A stretch of DNA of 43,417 bases from Ardenticatenia bacterium (GCA_003130875.1 QEXY01000020.1:1-43417), one strand, 5' to 3'. Counted from the stretch's first letter, positions 16,691-25,429 are shown. Program-made: numbers and translations. Notes: a model not told the origin generated them from the letters alone.

Positions 16691-17881
16691 TTATGGACAG
16701 CGAATGATATCCTGCGCCCACAAGCAATCGGCACAGGAGGGATCCCAGCCCCAACAGGCTTGATTCTGCTCGCGCAAGCTGCAGCTATCGCGCAGATCAC
16801 AGTCAGGGCATGAAGGGAAGCGAAAATCACGCACCTCATCTCGAAAACGGCAGTAAGTCGCGGATGTCCAGATCTCCACAAGCGGCTGCTGGGTGATGTT
16901 CCCCATACTGTAACGTGTGACCCGCTTACGCCGGCCATCAATGGTCAGATAGCTGTAGTTATGGGAGAACGCATAGCAAGGGCTTACGCTCCCATCCCAT
17001 CCTACCACTGTTGCGCGATCGTGCACAAATCGACAACGCTGTTCCGCGCCCCAGTGCATGCGGGGCAAGTCCACTGTGCCCCAGAGCACCCATGCATCGG
17101 CTTTAACAGGCCAGCCACTTGCGGCGAAGCCGGCACGCGGTCCGTAACCGTATAAGATCTCCTGATACATATCCTCCGTGTACGCCAACACATTGCTGAC
17201 AAGCACCCGGGCTGCTCCCAGGCGGCTGGCCAAGCTGCTCAACTCTGCCAACTCGGCGACATTGCTGCGGAGAGCGACGAATTCGATACCCAAGGCTGGC
17301 GTGAGAGACCTCAGCTCGCGTTTCACTTCATTTAAGCCACGGATGTTGTCCAGCACAACAGCGATCGTTGTGCCACGCACTCCCGCGTAGGTTTCGGGCC
17401 TGACCCCGTCAAGAGAGAGCACCAGCCGGTCCACGCCCAATAGCACCTGTTCGCGTGCCAGCGCGCGATCCATCAATACTCCATTGCTGCCGACCGTCAC
17501 GGCAATGCCACGCGCCCGCACCAAACGCACCATATCCACGAAATGTGGATGGCTCATCGGTTCACCCAACCCACTGAAGACCACACGGCGTATTTCCGGA
17601 AAAGCACCAAGCTGTTCGACGAGCTGTTCGAATAAGGCCATCTCCATGTGGGCTTCGGGATCCTGCCAGACATTGCGGATGCAGGTGCGACAATAGAGGT
17701 TACATGCCGTGGTCGGTTCAACATAGACTTTTTGTAAGTCCGGCAGGCGCGGGAGGAGCACCAATCTGGAATCGCGCTGCTCGATCCAGTACTGCGTGCC
17801 ACGGACAGAGCGGCTATGTTGGAGAAAGCTTTCCGGTAGACGAATCGTGCCATCCTGTTCTATTGTGGCCAGGTGTGACAT
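16691..17881 (-). CDS. SPASM radical SAM maturase of tungsten oxidoreductases
   Basis: The 396-residue protein is a radical SAM enzyme. The [4Fe-4S] motif CxxxCxxC is at C60, C64 and C67 (CNLYCRTC), and GLGEPMSHP is the SAM-binding GGEP-like segment. The C-terminal 60 residues are Cys-rich (CPDCDLRDSC, CWGWDPSCADC, IIRCP), as in SPASM domains with auxiliary clusters. The first 45 residues resemble the small N-terminal extension of the tungsten cofactor maturase type. Its place next to an aldehyde ferredoxin oxidoreductase and MoaD genes fits that family, often annotated as cofactor-modifying protein; the reaction is not established. Ribosome site AAGGAG precedes the ATG. Confidence 0.87.
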   Translation of the reverse strand: MSHLATIEQDGTIRLPESFLQHSRSVRGTQYWIEQRDSRLVLLPRLPDLQKVYVEPTTACNLYCRTCIRNVWQDPEAHMEMALFEQLVEQLGAFPEIRRVVFSGLGEPMSHPHFVDMVRLVRARGIAVTVGSNGVLMDRALAREQVLLGVDRLVLSLDGVRPETYAGVRGTTIAVVLDNIRGLNEVKRELRSLTPALGIEFVALRSNVAELAELSSLASRLGAARVLVSNVLAYTEDMYQEILYGYGPRAGFAASGWPVKADAWVLWGTVDLPRMHWGAEQRCRFVHDRATVVGWDGSVSPCYAFSHNYSYLTIDGRRKRVTRYSMGNITQQPLVEIWTSATYCRFRDEVRDFRFPSCPDCDLRDSCSLREQNQACWGWDPSCADCLWAQDIIRCP

Positions 17882-17970
17882 TCCGTTTCTCCTTCCCCGC
17901 AGCCATTACCTTCTGATGATGAAACGATCGTCCTGAAAGCTCGGGAGCACGTACACACCGTGAAGTACGA

Positions 17971-18008
17971 GAAAAAGGCGCAGTGCCCGACAAGGCGAAC
18001 ACTGCGCC
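17971..18008 (-). terminator. Intrinsic terminator after the aldehyde oxidoreductase
   Basis: Minus strand: GGCGCAGTG (18000-18008) pairs perfectly with CACTGCGCC (17977-17985), followed by TTTTTC (17971-17976). It separates the oxidoreductase from the radical SAM gene; the gap of 90 bases after it shows no clear promoter. Confidence 0.8.
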
Positions 18009-18027
18009 CCAGCTCCCAGCAACTGGC

Positions 18028-19790
18028 CTACATCTGGCCGTAAACAGCGTCCAGCGCCGAATCGGGCACGTCGAAGACAGTGTTATGCGGTGGCAACGGC
18101 TCGTACTTCATGAACTCTGGCAGGCGATCGTGGGCCTTGGTAAACCCAGCTGCTTCGTTGAAGGCACGCTCTTTGCGCAGGATCTCCGCTCCGAGCTTGA
18201 CCACGTCGTCGGCGGTGAAGCGGGTGCCCAGCACGCCGTTGACCTCGTCCACCATACCCTGGAAGCCGCTGGGAATGTCCAGGACAGCAAAAGCGATGAA
18301 CAGGCAATGGCCGGTTGAGTCGATAAAGGCGGTGGTCGCCTGGAACGTGCGGCTCAGCTCAGCTTTGCCCTCTGGGCTGAGCGGGTCGGCCTTGCCCCCC
18401 ACACTGAGAATTTCGGGTGCGATCGTGTAGCCAGCGGTGTGATCAGCCCCCATCGTGGTGGTGGCATACGTAATACCGATGCCCTTCACGGCACGCGGTT
18501 CGTAGGCGGGCATGCTCTGACCTTTGACGGTAGGGCTGCGTCTCACCCCCAACACGCGCGCAGTCGTCTCGGTGCCACTGCCCAGGATGCGGCCGATCGG
18601 CGTGCCTTTGCCCATCTCGTGGACCAGCTCGATGGCCTTCTTGCCATCTCCGAAAGCCGCCAGCCCGGCTTCCATCGCGACTGCCAACGTCGTGCCGGTC
18701 TCAATGGTATCCAGGCCATACTCGTTGCACAGTCGGATCAGCTCTGCTACATCATCCAGATTGTCGATACCACAATCCGCACCCAATGCCCAGGATGATT
18801 CGTACTCCACACAGGAGACGTGTCGCTACCATCCGGCTTGTGCCAGGTGTTGGAACACTGGATGATACAACCAGGGCTGCACGCGTGATTGTACAGCTCC
18901 TTGCCCAAGCGCTGCTTGTTGCCCTCGAAGATGGCCTCACCCGAAATATTAGGGGCACCTTCGAAACGTCCGCTGGAGAAATTGCGCGTGGGCAATCCGC
19001 CCGCTTCGTTCATAATATTGATCAGCACCGCGGTCCCGTACGTATTTAAGGCGCCTTTGGGCTTGGTGACGTTATGGGTGCGCAGTGCATCCGTCAGCTT
19101 CTTGCGCCCCTCTTCGAAGAGCGCTTCGTCGGCGAGCTGCACACCCGGAGCGCCCTCACGATTGATCACAATATACTTCAGTCCTTTGCTGCCCATCACC
19201 GCGCCCAGTCCGCCGCGCCCGGAATAACGTGTCGCACGCCGTTGGATGTCCTGGAACACGATGCCCGAGTTGCCATAGAGGCGTTCCCCTGCGACACCAA
19301 TGCCGGCGATGCTCACCCGGTTTCCGAAACGTGCGAAGAGGCGATTATAGGCTTCCTGGGTGGGCAAACCTACATATTCATCGGCCGGCTCAAATGCCAC
19401 GACAGGTTTGCCATTCGCTTTGTCCCATGACAACAGCGCCATCCAGAATTTGCCCTTCTCCTGCGGTTGTCCCTCGACCACCAGTGCCCGGATGCGCATC
19501 GACGCGAGTGCTTGTGGCCATTCACTGCCCGCGTTGGACTCTTTGATGGTGCCGGTGAGGGGGGATTTGGCACCTGCCGAAATGCGTCCCGAGGTAGGCG
19601 CTGCCGTGCCGGTCACAAAGCCGGGCGAGAAAACCAGCTTGTTGTTAGGACCGAGCGGATGGCAGGTGGGAGGCACCTCGTCGTGAATGATGGTCGAAGT
19701 GAGGCCACGACCGGCAAGGTGTTTGTACGCTTCAGGTAACTCTTCGAGGCGATAGGACCGATCTGTCATATTGATGCGCAGGATCCACAT
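18028..19790 (-). pseudogene. aor: Tungsten aldehyde ferredoxin oxidoreductase, frameshifted
   Basis: Two overlapping minus-strand frames together make one AOR of about 600 residues, the normal family length. Frame 1 (19790 down to 18747) holds the N-terminal tungstopterin domain (RYSGRGGLGAVMGSKGLKYIV, residues 189-209) and three cluster cysteines, C304, C308 and C312, then runs out of frame. Frame 2 (to 18028) resumes with EYESSWALGADCGIDNLDDVAELIRLCNEYGLDTIETG, and holds the fourth cysteine in STGHCLFIAF. The switch lies near 18797-18806 at a TGTGTGG run; removing TG, or adding one base, restores the frame. AORs oxidise aldehydes to acids with ferredoxin. Either a sequencing error or a true mutation is possible. 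The ATG has GGGAGG upstream and a leader of about 300 nt. Confidence 0.88.
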
Positions 19791-20088
19791 AGTTTCATAC
19801 CTCCCTTGATCAAAAAACGTGTTTCATTACCAGCTACCCACTCTAGCGGAGTGAGCCAACAACCACAAAGCTGAAAAAACAAAAAGCGTTATGCTGATAT
19901 AGCATAACGCTTTCCACCTCTCTAATGATCTCTCGCGCGCTGTGAGCCGGATGAATTGAGCGACCACTTATGGTGAGGGTGACATCACGCTCACCCTTCC
20001 ATAGTATGCACCTTTGTCTCAGGGCTCGTCGCAGAGCACCCCTCCGTGATATCCGTGACAAAACTCTTATTCACCTAAATTTGCTTTT
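19791..20088 (-). promoter_or_regulatory. Long structured 5' leader of the aldehyde oxidoreductase
   Basis: The predicted start at about 20088 leaves some 300 untranslated bases. On the minus strand a TTTGTC/GACAAA pairing (about 20057-20062 and 20013-20018) encloses a GGG/GCTC hairpin. A second long hairpin follows, with ACTATGG and GGGTGA arms pairing with TCACCC and CCATAAGT (about 19965-20004). An intrinsic terminator comes next, then 80 bases to the ATG. This is the layout of a transcriptional riboswitch or attenuator. No protein frame here looks real. Confidence 0.55.
19874..19913 (-). terminator. Intrinsic terminator inside the oxidoreductase leader
   Basis: A perfect 13-base stem, AAAGCGTTATGCT with AGCATAACGCTTT (19901-19913 and 19883-19895), has a five-base loop. 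On the minus strand it runs straight into TTTTTGTTTTTT. It lies 84 bases upstream of the AOR start codon, with no gene ending before it, so it should regulate AOR transcription. Confidence 0.85.
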
Positions 20089-20094
20089 ATACCT

Positions 20095-20123
20095 ATTATG
20101 CCACCATTTTCGTGCTCGGTCAA
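20095..20123 (-). promoter_or_regulatory. Aldehyde oxidoreductase promoter
   Basis: Minus-strand TTGACC (20118-20123) and CATAAT (20095-20100) are 17 bases apart, matching 10 of 12 consensus bases. It is divergent from the gntR promoter. Confidence 0.7.
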
Positions 20124-20139
20124 TAGCGAACTGAGAGAA

Positions 20140-20187
20140 TTGACAGGTTTTCTATACCGTTTTATAATCATCATACGGGTCGTACCA
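20140..20187 (+). promoter_or_regulatory. gntR promoter and FadR-type operator
   Basis: TTGACA (20140-20145) and TATAAT (20163-20168), 17 bases apart, are a perfect promoter. GGGTCGTACCA at 20177-20187 covers the predicted start and differs by one base from the FadR-type palindrome TGGTnnnACCA, suggesting autorepression. Confidence 0.75.
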
Positions 20188-20208
20188 TCGTAGTCTGAGG
20201 ATCGGACA

Positions 20209-20958
20209 ATGGGACATATATTCAATTCACTGCAAGTAGAGGACGGCATTCTCTCGGTGCGTGCTGCACAGCAGATTCAAGAACGCATTCGTTCTGGCGA
20301 GCTTCGTCGAGGCGACCGGCTGCCTTCAGAACGAGAGTTGAGTGAATATCTGGGGGTCAGCCGTACCGTGGTCCGCGAAGCGATCAAACTCTTGAAGGCG
20401 ATGGGGTTAGTACGCGTCCGACAGGGCGTTGGGACTTTCATCGCCGAGCCCGGACCAGAGGTCCTAGAAGCGCCTATCGCCGCCTTGATGGGTTCAGGCC
20501 CTAAGGTTATTGTGGATTTGCATCAAGTGCGCGAGATACTCGAGCCTCCGATTGCGGCAATGGCAGCCCAGAACGCCGCTGAGGATCACATCTCCCGGCT
20601 TGAGCAGGCAATGCACGATATGGAAGCGAATATCTTCCATCTGGAACAATATATCGAGGCGGATCAGCGTTTTCACTCGATTTTAGCGGAAGCCACCGGC
20701 AACAGTGTGTTGCAGCTAGTGGCATACTCCATTGTGGATCTGATGCAAAAAGAACGGCACCTTTGCTTCGCCTCGCCTGGCGCAACCCAACGCGGCTGTC
20801 ACCACCATCAGCGCATTCTGGAAGCGGTGAAGACGCGCGACCCGCAGGCAGCTCTGGCAGCGATGCAGGACCACCTCGGACAGATCCGCGAAGATATCAC
20901 GCCGAATATCCAGCCATTGCTCTCGGCGCAAAAAATGGCCCAAACAGTCGAAGACTGA
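20209..20958 (+). CDS. GntR family regulator, FadR subfamily (FCD domain)
   Basis: The 249-residue protein has an N-terminal winged helix-turn-helix (residues about 20-85: LPSERELSEYLGVSRTVVREAIKLLKAMGLVRVRQGVGTFI) and a helical FCD effector domain in the C-terminal half. The latter's metal-binding histidines are plausible at H in DQRFHSIL and H in HHHQRILEAV. FCD regulators usually respond to organic acids or sugar acids. The ATG has GAGG eight bases upstream. It is divergent from the AOR gene and next to the racemase/UroD/aminotransferase operon. Operator-like sites at its own promoter, the aminotransferase promoter and the rhaB promoter suggest its regulon; this is inference. Confidence 0.9.
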   Translation: MGHIFNSLQVEDGILSVRAAQQIQERIRSGELRRGDRLPSERELSEYLGVSRTVVREAIKLLKAMGLVRVRQGVGTFIAEPGPEVLEAPIAALMGSGPKVIVDLHQVREILEPPIAAMAAQNAAEDHISRLEQAMHDMEANIFHLEQYIEADQRFHSILAEATGNSVLQLVAYSIVDLMQKERHLCFASPGATQRGCHHHQRILEAVKTRDPQAALAAMQDHLGQIREDITPNIQPLLSAQKMAQTVED

Positions 20959-21013
20959 GGCTTTCCTTAAGCGCTGTGTCCTTAATCTGGCGAACTCACG
21001 AGCTGGCTGAAAG

Positions 21014-21700
21014 TCATCCTTTCGGATTGCCTTTTGCGTGCACCAGCGTGCGCAGATGTTCGACCGCCAGACGGGGGCTCGCCAGGATGGGCACTTTTCG
21101 CTCGTCGGCCGGCATGGCCTCCGCTACGCGTTGCATGGAGGCTTGGGCAAGCAGTATCACATCGTTGCGTTCCATTAATCTCTTCAGCGTGTCGCGCACG
21201 ATTTGATCGTGCGTGGCGGTATCCCCCCGCGAGAAAAGCGCTGCATAGGCGCCTTCGCAAAAGGCGGGTTCGACCTCCACAGACCTGCCCTGCTCACTGG
21301 CACGCGAACGCACCAGATCGACCAACGGGTTGAGAGCGGAGATCGCCGTGGCGGCGACACCGATGCGCCGGCCGATTTCAAACGCTTTGTCGATCATAGG
21401 AATATCCACTTTGAGCACCGGTATGCTGACCAGAACTCTCACGTAATCCGCGCATGGCGATATCGAAGAGCAGGTCATTTGCAACAATTCTGCGCCTGCT
21501 TGTTCCGCCGCAAAGGCGTGTTCGGCCACACGCCGATAGAGAAATGGCGACAATCCTCCCTGCACCACTACCACTTTGGCCAGTATTTCATCCGTAATGT
21601 GGTACACCGTCAGGTCTGGAGGCAACAGCTCCTTCACCAACGCATCGAAAATGCCAAACGCCGGGAACACAGTGTGCAAGAACGCGATCTTGCGAATCAT
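21014..21700 (-). CDS. Asp/Glu/hydantoin racemase-like protein
   Basis: The 228-residue protein belongs to the Asp/Glu racemase superfamily. The first catalytic cysteine region is present (LLQMTCSSISPCADYV). The second reads ILLAQASMQRVAEAM, where the family's Cys is replaced by Ala. Two-Cys racemases need both, so this may be a one-cysteine decarboxylase or isomerase rather than a racemase. The ATG at 21700 (MIRKIAFLHT) has TAGGAGC upstream; the frame extends further but without a good start. It is the last gene of the aminotransferase operon, 52 bases after the UroD-like gene. Confidence 0.82.
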   Translation of the reverse strand: MIRKIAFLHTVFPAFGIFDALVKELLPPDLTVYHITDEILAKVVVVQGGLSPFLYRRVAEHAFAAEQAGAELLQMTCSSISPCADYVRVLVSIPVLKVDIPMIDKAFEIGRRIGVAATAISALNPLVDLVRSRASEQGRSVEVEPAFCEGAYAALFSRGDTATHDQIVRDTLKRLMERNDVILLAQASMQRVAEAMPADERKVPILASPRLAVEHLRTLVHAKGNPKG

Positions 21701-21752
21701 CGAGATGCTCCTATTAGCAAAAAGGGCGATTCTTTCTTTAACGCTGCACCAT

Positions 21753-22922
21753 CTATCCGTTGGAAGCGGTTTGTAACATGGCAATACGGGCCTGGATCGC
21801 TCCCATATCGAGCGGGTACACGCCATACTTCTTAGCAGTCTCCAAAGCACGCCAGATGTTTGCTACTGGGATGCCACTGTGATAGGAGTGATCAGGCGCA
21901 AAGATGTATCCACCGCCTGGTGCACCGTCGCGCAGGCATTCTAAAGTTTCGCGCTCCACCCCTTCAGGAGTGCCATGCACCAACGTTGTTGTGGTGTTGA
22001 GATTGCCGATCAGGCACAATCGATCCCCGTACTTAGCTTTGATGTCAGCCAGGTCCATCTGCGCGCTGCGCTGGAGAGGATTGAGAGCAGCGATCTTGAG
22101 TTGCACAATATCGTCTAGAATGGCGTTCAAGTTGCCGTCGCTGTGCAGGATCACGGGAGTCCCGGTGCTCGCTAGGATCTCCACTTGCTCGGCGATGTGA
22201 GGCAGCACGAAGCGACGCCAATCAGCCGGCTTGATAAAGGTGGCCTGATTCATCCCCCAATCGTCGTGGATGACGATCGCGTCCACCCCGGCGCGGATCA
22301 TATTCAGGCCCACCCGAGCGTTCCAGTGAGCCATCTCGCGCAGCATATCGTTCAAAAGATCGGGATCGTCGTAAATCCACATCCCAATGTTCACCATGCC
22401 CGCCAGCATCCACACGCTGGAGAAAGGTCCACGTACACCGCCTACAACCGCCAGCTCGCCCCCAGCCAATTCGACTGCGCGGCGGGGCTGCTCTATACGG
22501 ATGGGAAGGTCGGGATCCGGAATGCGCAACTTGCGCCAGCTGGCGCGATTCTTGACAACCTCGCCTTCAGGCCAACCAGCCGGCCATGCATTGGCATTGG
22601 TGCCCCACCAGATACCCCATTCATCTTGATAGCGTTCTCCGTGCAGCTGGATGTTGGCAAACCCCATAAAGCCCAGCGGCGCCGTCCACACCATATCCAG
22701 CCCTACCGCACGGGCCACTGCCACTTCATCGTCCACATTGTGATAGTAACTGGTAGGTTTTCCCAGAACTGCTTCGATGAAAGGTGGACCGAAGTGGTAT
22801 TCGAACAAAGGCACCCGGTCCGGCTGCCCGCCACGCAATGCGGTCAGGAAACGTTCGCGGCTGTTCATCACCTTGGAGTTCTTTTGGCCTTCGGGTGCTA
22901 CCTCATTCTCTGGTAGGGTCAT
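21753..22922 (-). CDS. Uroporphyrinogen decarboxylase (URO-D) family protein
   Basis: The 389-residue protein has the URO-D TIM-barrel fold: NSRERFLTALRGGQPDRVPLFE near the N-terminus and a C-terminal GGGYIFAPDHSYHSGIPVANI. Members outside haem synthesis include corrinoid-linked methyltransferases and enzymes of unknown substrate. No haem genes are nearby, so a non-haem role is likely. Candidate active-site residues include H and D in AIVIHDDWGMN and H in VILHSDGN. The ATG has TAGGAGGT eight bases upstream. It shares an operon with a racemase-like protein, a TIM-barrel protein and an aminotransferase. Confidence 0.85.
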   Translation of the reverse strand: MTLPENEVAPEGQKNSKVMNSRERFLTALRGGQPDRVPLFEYHFGPPFIEAVLGKPTSYYHNVDDEVAVARAVGLDMVWTAPLGFMGFANIQLHGERYQDEWGIWWGTNANAWPAGWPEGEVVKNRASWRKLRIPDPDLPIRIEQPRRAVELAGGELAVVGGVRGPFSSVWMLAGMVNIGMWIYDDPDLLNDMLREMAHWNARVGLNMIRAGVDAIVIHDDWGMNQATFIKPADWRRFVLPHIAEQVEILASTGTPVILHSDGNLNAILDDIVQLKIAALNPLQRSAQMDLADIKAKYGDRLCLIGNLNTTTTLVHGTPEGVERETLECLRDGAPGGGYIFAPDHSYHSGIPVANIWRALETAKKYGVYPLDMGAIQARIAMLQTASNG

Positions 22923-22962
22923 CAGGCCTACCTCCTATTCCACGACCTCCTAGCACAGTCCG

Positions 22963-23820
22963 TCACAAGCGCACATAAGGCGCCACTTGTTGCACATGCT
23001 GAATCGAACGCCGCACCCAGTCATCCGGATCAGCGATTTGATCACCCGGAACACCGAGCTCGAAGCTGATGACCAGCTCGTCATATCCGAAGCGCTGCAT
23101 TTGTGCGTCGATGTTCATACGACACAGCGCATCCAGGTAGTCCGCCGTGCGCGTGATTCCCGTCCCGATGATTTGATTGGTGTGGCGGAATGCTTCGTGA
23201 TCGCTGAAGTGCGCATGGATGATCGAATCGGCCAGGAGATCTAAATACTCAGGACCCTCACGCGCCAAAGCCATATGCCCGAAGTCCACCAGCGTGACGA
23301 AGTTGACGCGGTCGACATCTTCCCGCATCCGCAGCGCCGAGGCCGTATCGTTCACCAAGTACCAGACATATGGCTCCGTCTCTTGGGCGATGTACACCCC
23401 CCGCGGGGCTGCATAATCGCAGACGCGCTGCCAAAAACGCACCGATCTTTGCCAGGCGATGGAACGATCGAGGCCGTACACCCACTGACCTGAGTTAAAC
23501 ATAATCTGGTTGATCTCCCATTGCACGGCCAAGTCGATACCCTGAGTCATATAGGTGTAGCACTGCTCCAAGTCCGCATCGTCTGCTGCGACGATGTTCA
23601 TCGGAGGATGGAGCACGTAATTGCGCGGGGTCAACCCCAATGCAGCCATCTCGGATTTGAGACTACGTCGTTGATGCTCGTTCAGATGTTGGGGACCTGC
23701 GTGAAAAACACCGTGCAAGTCCACATAGCGAAAGCCTAACGCGGCAACGCGCTCCAAGCTGTGCAACAACGAGGCTTCCTCGGCAATAAACCAGATGCCG
23801 GTGAGCATCCCAATTTTCAT
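22963..23820 (-). CDS. Sugar phosphate isomerase/epimerase-like TIM barrel
   Basis: The 285-residue protein belongs to the xylose-isomerase-like TIM-barrel superfamily. Candidate metal ligands are E in IAQETEPYVW, D in VTLVDFGHMA, H in IIHAHFSDHEAF and E in VISFELGVPG. It shows little similarity by eye to the TIM barrel at 13436-14362. The start at 23820 (MKIGMLTGIW) has a weak ribosome site; a TTG 19 codons upstream is possible. It lies between the aminotransferase and the URO-D-like gene. The substrate is unknown. Confidence 0.8.
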   Translation of the reverse strand: MKIGMLTGIWFIAEEASLLHSLERVAALGFRYVDLHGVFHAGPQHLNEHQRRSLKSEMAALGLTPRNYVLHPPMNIVAADDADLEQCYTYMTQGIDLAVQWEINQIMFNSGQWVYGLDRSIAWQRSVRFWQRVCDYAAPRGVYIAQETEPYVWYLVNDTASALRMREDVDRVNFVTLVDFGHMALAREGPEYLDLLADSIIHAHFSDHEAFRHTNQIIGTGITRTADYLDALCRMNIDAQMQRFGYDELVISFELGVPGDQIADPDDWVRRSIQHVQQVAPYVRL

Positions 23821-23889
23821 ATGGAGACCGTCGCTTTCACGCTGTGGCGGTTGGGCCCGTTTCAATCCATCTTGCAATCGGAGACCAGC

Positions 23890-25266
23890 TCAGTGCAACA
23901 CCTGAGATTGCACCACTTTCATGGTCTCCCTCATAATCTCGATCATCTCATCGATTTGCTCGCGCGTGATGACGAGCGGCGGAGTGATCAGCAACATGTC
24001 GCCCATCACACCATCCACGCAACCAGTGCACTGGAAGGTGACCAAGCCGCGCTCCAGAGCTTCTGCCTGGAAACGGGCTGCCACTTTCAACCCGGGATCG
24101 AAGGGTTCCTTGGTCTTCTTGTCCTTGACGAATTCGAGGCCACACATCATCCCCTTGCCACGCACATCGCCGACGATGTCGAACTCGAGCAGCTCCTTCA
24201 GTCGACTGAGCAGATATTCACCCATTTCTCTTGAGCGTTCGACGAGGTTGTGCTTCTCCACATAGCGGATCACCTCGACGGCAACGGCACAGGAGACAGG
24301 ATTCTCATTGAGCGTGTGGCCGGCGAGGAAAGGATGTCCGGTGTCTTCGACAACCTGCCACATCTCTTCACTCGCGATGGTGGCCGATAGCGGGGTATAG
24401 CCCGAGGTCATCCCCTTCGCCGTGGCAATGATATCCGGCGTGACCCCCCACGCTTCGATGCCAAACCAGTAGCCGATCCGCCCCCAGCCTGTCATCACCT
24501 CGTCCACAATCAATTTGACGTCGTAGCGATCGCAAATGTCCCGGATGACCTCAAAATAGCCGGGCGGTGCCGGCACCGCTCCTAGGGCAGCCCCGACCAC
24601 CGGCTCGGCAATAAACGCAGCGATATTCTCCTGGCCCTGCTGCCGAATCTCCGTCTCCAACTGGCGCGCGCACTTCAAGTTACAATCCGGATAGGTCTTT
24701 TCGAAAGGACACCGATAGCAGTAGGCGGGTGGAATTTTTGGGAAATTGACATACATAGGGTAGTAGTAGCGACGCCGGAGGGTGTGCCCGTGAATACCTG
24801 CCACCGCAATATTGTTGCCGTGGAAACCGCGCCATCGCCCGATGACGGCATACTTAGAAGGCTTACCGGTGTGCACGTAGTACAAGCGGGCCAGACGCAC
24901 AGCCGAATCGACGGCATCGGTGCCGGTACAGCCGAACCAACTGCGACAGTTATATCGCATCGTCCCGGGGGCGTGACTGGCCACCAGTTGCCCCAGCTCC
25001 AACATAGGCTCATTCGAGAAGACGTGTGGAGCAGCGAAACAAACTTTGCGCGCCTGTTCGTACATTGCGTCGATCACGCTTTGCACCCCATGGCCGATGT
25101 TGACCACCACAGATGACCCGGCGGAGCCATCTAAATACCGTTTGCCATCCTGGTCCCAAAGGTACACGCCCTCAGCGCGCGTGATGATCGGCGCCGGGCG
25201 CTTCCAAAAGCGGTGAACTGCCGGCTTGAAACGCATGATGACGTCATCCATAACTTTTGTATCCAT
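23890..25266 (-). CDS. Class III PLP-dependent aminotransferase
   Basis: The 458-residue enzyme is a fold-type I class III aminotransferase. The PLP lysine is K284 (TAKGMTSGY) and D255 (LIVDEVMTGWGR) pairs with the pyridine nitrogen; ITRAEGVYLWDQDGKRYLDG opens the fold. Four cysteines (C183, C186, C195, C199) in a loop (YCYRCPFEKTYPDCNLKC) look like a structural metal site seen in some omega-amino-acid aminotransferases. Substrate and acceptor cannot be read from sequence. It is first in an operon with TIM-barrel, URO-D-like and racemase-like genes, from a consensus promoter at 25400-25429. AAAGGGGG precedes the ATG. Confidence 0.92.
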   Translation of the reverse strand: MDTKVMDDVIMRFKPAVHRFWKRPAPIITRAEGVYLWDQDGKRYLDGSAGSSVVVNIGHGVQSVIDAMYEQARKVCFAAPHVFSNEPMLELGQLVASHAPGTMRYNCRSWFGCTGTDAVDSAVRLARLYYVHTGKPSKYAVIGRWRGFHGNNIAVAGIHGHTLRRRYYYPMYVNFPKIPPAYCYRCPFEKTYPDCNLKCARQLETEIRQQGQENIAAFIAEPVVGAALGAVPAPPGYFEVIRDICDRYDVKLIVDEVMTGWGRIGYWFGIEAWGVTPDIIATAKGMTSGYTPLSATIASEEMWQVVEDTGHPFLAGHTLNENPVSCAVAVEVIRYVEKHNLVERSREMGEYLLSRLKELLEFDIVGDVRGKGMMCGLEFVKDKKTKEPFDPGLKVAARFQAEALERGLVTFQCTGCVDGVMGDMLLITPPLVITREQIDEMIEIMRETMKVVQSQVLH

Positions 25267-25379
25267 AGCAGTTTGCCCCCTTTCGACTGATGGGAAATCG
25301 GAAATGTCAGATTATCATGGGTAGTATGTCACTGGGCACCAGTTTCATCGCGGTTCATGAAGCGTTTCAGCTGCCAAAT

Positions 25380-25429
25380 TGGTATGACCTGTATGACAGA
25401 TTATAGTACAAGTAATCCTCACTTGTCAA
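25380..25429 (-). promoter_or_regulatory. Aminotransferase operon promoter with FadR-type operator
   Basis: Minus-strand TTGACA (25424-25429) and TATAAT (25400-25405) are 18 bases apart, both perfect. TGGTATGACCT at 25380-25390 lies nine bases past the -10, over the transcription start, and is one mismatch from TGGTnnnACCA. Confidence 0.75.

Noticed and set aside
18790-18810. Programmed -1 frameshift in AOR
   Set aside because: No slippery heptamer or downstream stimulatory structure is apparent, and AORs are not known to use one.
19843-20061. 72-codon minus-strand frame in the AOR leader
   Set aside because: It runs through the terminator hairpin and has no ribosome site or protein-like composition; the fold explains the sequence better.
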